Of a DNA stretch of 36,130 bases, positions 30,914 through 36,130 are shown piece after piece. Source of the DNA: Saccoglossus kowalevskii. Its lineage: Eukaryota; Hemichordata; Enteropneusta; Harrimaniidae. Made by a program: the position numbers and the translations under genes. How positions within the stretch are numbered: position 1 is the stretch's first letter; every line of letters starts with the position of its first letter. A model generated the notes under the pieces. It was not told the origin of the DNA. It made no database searches and was given only the letters and a program-made list of their open reading frames with translations. The stretch is from positions 143,766 to 179,895 of the forward strand of contig NW_003157233.1 in the NCBI RefSeq assembly GCF_000003605.2, given 5' to 3'.

Positions 30914-33900
30914 TTGTGCGACAACTGTCGGCCCTTGGGCACAAAACTGGTGCCAAAATTTACAAAAAGTGCACAATACAGTGCGCAAAGTTGGGACTAT
31001 CGCGAGTCACCGTAGTTCACGAAACCCAGCTATACGTTGCAATTACTCTGTACGTCATTGTATCCATCCGCCTTATCGCACAATCGTGCACGCTAAGCAA
31101 GTCACAATTCACGTACGTAGACATTATACAATTCGAAGATGCACTAAAAATTCAGTTAAGCCAAATGTTGACGTAAGAACGAGTTTTAATGTTAGCGGTA
31201 ATTAGTTACTATCGGACTATTTTTTGCCCATGGAGACAGCATTAAAATATTGTGTGCTCTGGCAAATGATCTTTTTTCCACCGATTGCCCGAAAATTTTA
31301 GTTTAAGTAGGAAATTATATTAAATGAATCTTTGGCGACTTCGACGGGGATTCCTTCAGAATATTCCGTTGCCCGCAAACTTCATGAATGGCACAGCATC
31401 GCAAATAAGGTTGAATTTGAATAAAACACACCCATACAATTCTGACCGTTTTGCGGTACTTCTGGGCTACCGTAGAAAGACGAAAGGACACTAGAGCTTT
31501 TTCAGGTAGAATAAATGTAGTTTTATACGTGTCATACATGTAAAAGTCAACGCACTGGTTAATTATAGCCATATATTGAAAACAAAACGTTCCCACACCA
31601 CTGGCAATAATTTAGAACACTAAAAACTGAATACCCAGTTTCTTCACAGAACAAAAGATATTTTTTAAAGTTGAAAACTGTAGCTTGACACTTTGCAGTC
31701 TGGGGTCATTCACAATGGCAACAGCATCACCAAGTTATGAGAGAGAATATAGTGCTATTTAGCGTTTCTCATTTGACCTATGTACCTCGGTAACACAATT
31801 CAGCCTCCTGTTTGGTTTTCAATGATATACAATGACGTGTACAATGAACTTGGGCCTAATTTGCATATTTACATTGGCACGTATTCGTAAGAAGGTATAC
31901 ATGAGCAACATTTTCCGCGATACCAGTTTATTGGGCGGCAGTGGGCAGTTTCAAAAACCGAAATATCAATAACAAGTTCATACAAATAAGGTTATTTATG
32001 CATGATTAATCGGTATGGTTTCATCATGTCGTCATTGAGACGTTTCTGCGCATGCCTAAACAGCTGAAAAATGCTCGTGTACACTGTGCGCGACGTGACA
32101 GACGTACGTAAACTACAAGTAACTGGGTGTTTACATTGTCTAAATTCTCTTTTTTGATCGCACGTCCCACTAACGTTGACGGTTATATTGGTCACGTATC
32201 AAGTGTATGAGCAACACCACGGCTACTAACAGAGTTTAGTAACCATGACTACACTAAAAGCATTGGGTAATGGTTATAATACCAATCGTGTACGATTCTG
32301 TTTTACTTCGCTTTCAAGAGAGTGGTGATTTATTTTGTGGAAATAGACATGGATGTTCCTGTACTGATACTTAAAAAAAAACCTATTTACTATGTGCTAG
32401 TGATATGTCCCACCATTGAGGCATTTTTTTTTTTTTACCTCCATGGTTCCACGAACTATAGTTCCATGGTTCCACCAAATTCGAAAACAAAGGGTTCCAG
32501 ACGAAAGGTGTCTGAAATCAACACAAGTGTCAATCACGATCACGTGACGATTCCTTGAATACAACAAAGGAAGAGTCCTTTTTGTGGCTTCCCGCGTATC
32601 GATTGTGCGCTTGCTGAAAACATTGAAGACGACGGTTGTAAAAATTTTGTGTCAGTAACAATTTCAAACCATTGTGGAAACGTGGTGGTTTGAGAAAACT
32701 GAAAATTAAAAAAAAAACTCCCGGAAATATGTACAGAAAATGGTATCCAGATTCAATGTAAACACAGACGTGTGCAATACAAATATGCGACAGACGTCGT
32801 CTGATAGAACCGCAGTATACCAATATCACTGATAAAACGACATGCGCTTTGCTTGTATACTGCATAAGTACGCCATTCTCGCCCGGCATTCTCGGCACGT
32901 CAATGAAACAGTACTAATATATATATTCTGAGCCCTGTTGAGCACGTATGCAAAGAGACAGCATGTGGAAAATAATTTATGAAAGCTTGGTGACTATATT
33001 TTGGTCATGATCTCCACAGTCGGGTCATAGGTTATGAATATGAAATGTGCACAATTATAATATTGTACTTCTCGGCGCAAGTCGGTATTTCAGTTCTAAC
33101 CTGTGACGTCACAGCAGGAGCGTCAATGCAATTTGCATATTAAAAAAAATATGACAAAAGACAATAAGGCTACAGCTTGTGTTATCGTTACGTAACCGGT
33201 GAAACGAGTAGTTTCAAAGATTTTTCTCTCGAGTAATTAGAATGATTGACACTATAAAAAGAAGATAAAATGGGAAGCAGTTTCCATCGCAAAGTTAAAT
33301 TTACAAATTACAATTTTCAGTAACAGCACTTGTAACCTATGTAATAATGTATATGTTGTAATGTAAAAATACAGTCTTTTTTGAACTACACATAACAACT
33401 ACGTACAAAGAAACCATGAAAGAACACTTGCACGGCAATTGGGAACACAATGCCAGAGTCTACTTCCGCTGAATGCATTGCCATATAATTTTTAAAAATG
33501 TATGTTTTTTCCGTGTCAAACTCGATCACAGTCAAAGTCCACTGTTATCAAACGATTCCCGTTATCCAGTTATGTTCGCTAGTGTATTTTATTTGATGAA
33601 ATATAATGAACACCGGACAATGTTATTTATTTATTTAAATCTTGATCGGTACGGTGTCCTTCTGGTGGCTACAGGTCACTTTCGAGGTTGGTGTGGCGTT
33701 TTGCCCGGCGTTAGTCTTCATATAAATATTCAAGGCGAACACAAGATTCAGATACTTAAGAACAGGGTTATTACTTCGTTTTTTTCAACTTCGACGTCTT
33801 TGAGAAACTAGGAAGTCACTCGTGATTCATTTAAAACATCATTAACTAACAAGTCCGACCGCTGTCTTGCGTCTATCTATGTTAAAACCCGAGCGAGCGC

Positions 33901-33948
33901 ACATTTCCTTGAAGCGGTTCAACACTATATATTATTTTATCGTCTTAC
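30914..33948. other. Region upstream of RCOR exon 1
   Basis: Likely contains the 5'UTR and promoter of RCOR (transcribed leftward) but no TATA box is convincing. CpG dinucleotides seem more frequent from about 30640 to 31200 than elsewhere. Open frames here do not look like proteins. Confidence 0.6.
33101..33138. promoter_or_regulatory. CRE palindrome next to an octamer motif
   Basis: CTGTGACGTCACAG (33101-33114) is a perfect 14-bp palindrome around the CREB/ATF site TGACGTCA. ATTTGCAT, an inverted octamer, follows at 33131-33138. Confidence 0.35.
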
Positions 33949-33985
33949 CTTCTTCTTCCCCGTTCACACCGTTTACATCAGGCAT
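33949..33985 (-). CDS. Candidate alternative first coding exon of RCOR
   Basis: On the - strand an ATG at 33985 opens MPDVNGVNGEEE and meets GAAG|GTAAGA, a strong donor, at 33948. It ends in phase 1 with G, exactly what RCOR exon 2 needs; splicing would give ..[17 protein letters not shown], an acidic run before ELM2 as in RCOR paralogues. The ATG is the first after an in-frame stop near 34061. It could instead be the first exon of another leftward gene. Confidence 0.4.
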
Positions 33986-34033
33986 CGTGTCTTGTGGGCT
34001 CGCCAAGTTTTTGATTAAAACCTCGGTTATCGT

Positions 34034-34039
34034 CACGTG
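34034..34039. promoter_or_regulatory. E-box upstream of candidate exon
   Basis: CACGTG about 50 bases upstream of the ATG at 33985. Full-consensus E-box; use as a promoter element is inferred. Confidence 0.25.
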
Positions 34040-34539
34040 TGCGTGGAACAGACACGAAGGTCATTCACAACTACCGGTATGTGGTTTGCTGTTTAACCAC
34101 GCTGACAAAGAGCGCCACCAACAAGCTCCTCGGCCTTGCACAATGATCGCAAAGTGAATCACCTATGTAGGATGAATCAACAATTGCACTGACTCACTGC
34201 ACTGCTGTTTGTTTTTATTGACGTAGATGTGCGTCCAAATTTTCGATTCTAAACGTAGATAATTTTTGTACAACTGCAATTAATTATAATTTTTTTTTAA
34301 TTATAAAAAATATAATCATTCAATTGTTAGAGGGCCACTCCGAACACATCATATATCACTATGGCAACTAAGTAGGAAACAATATTTTGGTTTACGTGTG
34401 TGAACTCATGGCGGGAAATAGTGAGGCGAAAACTAAAATGACTAAATATTCTAAGTCCAGTGTGTTTTGTCGAAATCCAGTTTACATTGCCTCGAAAGCG
34501 GTTGTGTCGTTTATCGGAGAACAGGATGTGCCTTTACTG

Positions 34540-34547
34540 TGACGTCA
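34540..34547. promoter_or_regulatory. CREB/ATF site
   Basis: Exact TGACGTCA about 555 bases upstream of the candidate - strand exon at 33985. Overlaps the stop codon of a small + strand open frame. Confidence 0.3.
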
Positions 34548-34962
34548 GCTCATAAATACTCTATGATTACCATATACAAAAATTAACCCCCCACAACTTA
34601 AGTTCACAACATCTTGATCGCATTCAATCAGATATTTGTTTGTAATATTTATTCACCCAACTGAATTGCTGCTAGATGACTGAGAAATTGTATCCTTTTG
34701 AATTTGAACGATTCAGTGATTGGGTGAATATTACCACATGACAGCGGCTTCCTTCAACCTGGCTTTGAGACCTGCTGCCTTAGTCCTAATCTGACATGTA
34801 GGTGTAAGTAGCGCCTTCGCTGAACGGCATAAGACCTCACTGATTTTGATTTAGGTTTGAAGCACCGCGGAGGGCTCGACTCGTGTGACCTTGTCAGGCT
34901 ACCTGAGTCCGAGTGCAACACAAATATTATTCTCTAGGGTCAATGACTGCGCTAAAACAAAC

Positions 34963-34982
34963 CATGGAACTATAGTTCCATG
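34963..34982. repeat. 20-bp perfect palindrome, shared with 32453-32468
   Basis: CATGGAACTATAGTTCCATG is its own reverse complement. Sixteen bases of it, GAACTATAGTTCCATG, recur at 32453-32468, where the CCATGGTTCC motif is also duplicated (32441 and 32464). Confidence 0.8.
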
Positions 34983-35047
34983 AACAAACCAATGCCTAGC
35001 ATTACAATACTGTGAATAAACAAACAAGTCATTCAGAAGGCCCTTAG

Positions 35048-35095
35048 TTTTTTTTTTTTTTGGGGGGGGGGGGTCGTGGGGTTCAGTCGAACCCC
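35048..35095. repeat. T/G homopolymer tract with adjoining hairpin
   Basis: A run of 14 T (35048-35061) followed by about 12 G (35062-35073), then a GGGGTTC/GAACCCC hairpin with 4-base loop (35078-35095). Likely part of an interspersed repeat end. Confidence 0.6.
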
Positions 35096-36130
35096 CTACA
35101 TAATAAAACAAACAGTATTAATTAAAATAATTATCATTGTTTAAATCACTTGACTCCGTGAGGTAACTATCAGAGTAATGTAATGAGTAATGCATAGTAA
35201 TGAGCATTTATGTGGCAACGAGCTTTAAATGTCAATCGTGCCAGTGTTATGCCGTCTCAGCTCAACAGCAGCCAACCAAAACAAGTTGTTTTTATTCGGT
35301 TTTTCCGCGATGGCGTAATGAAGATCGCGTTCAAGCACCTGATGTTAAATATTAAAACAACATTGAAACAATAATGTAATGGTAGCCACTCTCTGAATGA
35401 TGTAGTGGTCCTGAATAGGACAGTTTGTCTCGTGCTAATGTTCGCTCAGTTAGTAAAGTGTAGGGATCGAACGGGATTGACACTACAACACCACACTGTA
35501 CTTTTCTAGTTTGGTTCATTAGTTTTGTATTCTTCAAGTTAATGATGGCATATCTACTGTTTTGTTTCAAGTGTATCAGCCAAATTTAGTTAACTTATTG
35601 TATTAGTACGTGTAGCCTCTGTTATTGGACAATAGTGTACAGCTACGGGTTGATCATATCATTAAAAAAATGCCGAAGATTTATCATCACGAGTTGTATA
35701 GGTCGAAGAGCTTCTTGAAGCCAACAATTTACCCCACAGTGTTGCTTCAGCACTGAAACTATGCGTTGAATCATAAATTGCAAACATATTTTTTTACACG
35801 TTTTTTTTGATGTCTCAGAAAATTTACTATATTTTTAGTGGGTTCATAAAAGGAGTTGTTTTGTAAACTACAAGTGTACATTATTAGGTAAAATAAAATA
35901 TTTGGTTGATTGATTGATTGAGTTGTAGTCATTGAAGTCTATTGAGACCGCTGCTAAACTGCCACTGTATGCATATTATTTTACCGCCCTCTAAAAACAG
36001 ATTTACAGTGAACCAAAAATTCTACTAAGAAACTGGTAGTATGCCATTGGTTAGTGCATTTAATTTGTTTGATGCAATTTGTGCCAACTATTTCTTATGG
36101 TTATATGGGGGTACGTAAATTCGGAAATCG
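35096..36130. other. Right end of window, no gene seen
   Basis: AT-rich intergenic sequence. Contains a TTGA/TGAT microsatellite at about 35905-35921 and a small GTCCT/AGGAC hairpin at 35408-35421. No open frame resembles a protein. Confidence 0.7.

Noticed and set aside
30767-30988. RCOR start at 30988
   Set aside because: The codon there is TTG, not ATG; the first ATG in frame is 30913.
32530-32898. 122-codon - strand open frame
   Set aside because: No recognisable domain, no splice or promoter context; composition looks like chance.
33473-34157. Two + strand open frames of 112 and 96 codons upstream of RCOR
   Set aside because: No family resemblance; the second is antisense to the candidate RCOR first exon. 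They look like chance.
35408-35421. GTCCT/AGGAC hairpin considered as a histone 3' stem-loop
   Set aside because: It lacks the histone stem-loop consensus and no histone gene is nearby.
35440-35500. tRNA-like text (CGCTCAGTTAGTAAAG followed by GGGATCGAAC)
   Set aside because: The A- and B-box-like motifs are only a few bases apart and no cloverleaf can form; at most a scrambled SINE fragment.
1-36130. CRISPR array, bacterial operon, phage or rRNA genes
   Set aside because: None is present; the window is intron-bearing animal DNA and its repeats do not have regular spacers.

Overview
This is a piece of animal nuclear genome: AT-rich, intron-dense, with GT-AG introns, one assembly gap (N at 14345-14770) and scattered short repeats. 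It carries two genes transcribed toward each other. Both proteins keep bilaterian one-to-one exon and domain structure, and the repeats (several copies built around a GATGGCC...GGCAGCCATC hairpin, a TCCCCGTT inverted-repeat element) look like those of marine invertebrates. My guess is an invertebrate deuterostome such as a hemichordate; the species call is weak.

Left half, + strand, 459-16803: conventional beta-spectrin (pro-orthologue of SPTB/SPTBN1/2/4). Thirty exons can be joined in phase. The window starts inside the gene, so the actin-binding CH1 domain and most of CH2 are off the left edge. What remains is the end of CH2, all 17 spectrin repeats, the variable linker and the PH domain with its basic tail. 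That is about 2,100 residues, as expected for a ~2,360-residue protein lacking about 264 residues. One extra G in exon 3 (1703/1704) breaks the frame and is probably an assembly error.

Middle, 16804-21009: spectrin 3'UTR with several poly(A) signals, then an intergenic stretch with no gene I can support, then the short 3'UTR of the second gene.

Right half, - strand, 30913 down to 21010: a CoREST (RCOR family) transcriptional corepressor with 12 exons and 569 residues. Domain order is acidic/Ser N-terminus, ELM2, SANT1, an inter-SANT linker with LSD1-binding features, SANT2, and a proline-rich tail. Its linker contains a Cys4 GATA-like zinc finger (C-x2-C-x15-C-x2-C) that the vertebrate RCOR proteins I know do not have. 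The finger lies on a two-exon block flanked by phase-2 introns, so it could be skipped in frame.

Far right, 30914-36130: upstream of RCOR. A short ATG exon on the - strand (33985-33949) ends in a strong donor of the phase RCOR exon 2 needs, so it may be an alternative first exon. The rest is repeats, palindromes and possible CRE/octamer sites.

I see no new multi-gene system. The best leads are the zinc-finger CoREST with its cassette structure, the possible second RCOR promoter, and a 33-nt in-frame candidate microexon in spectrin (4035-4067).
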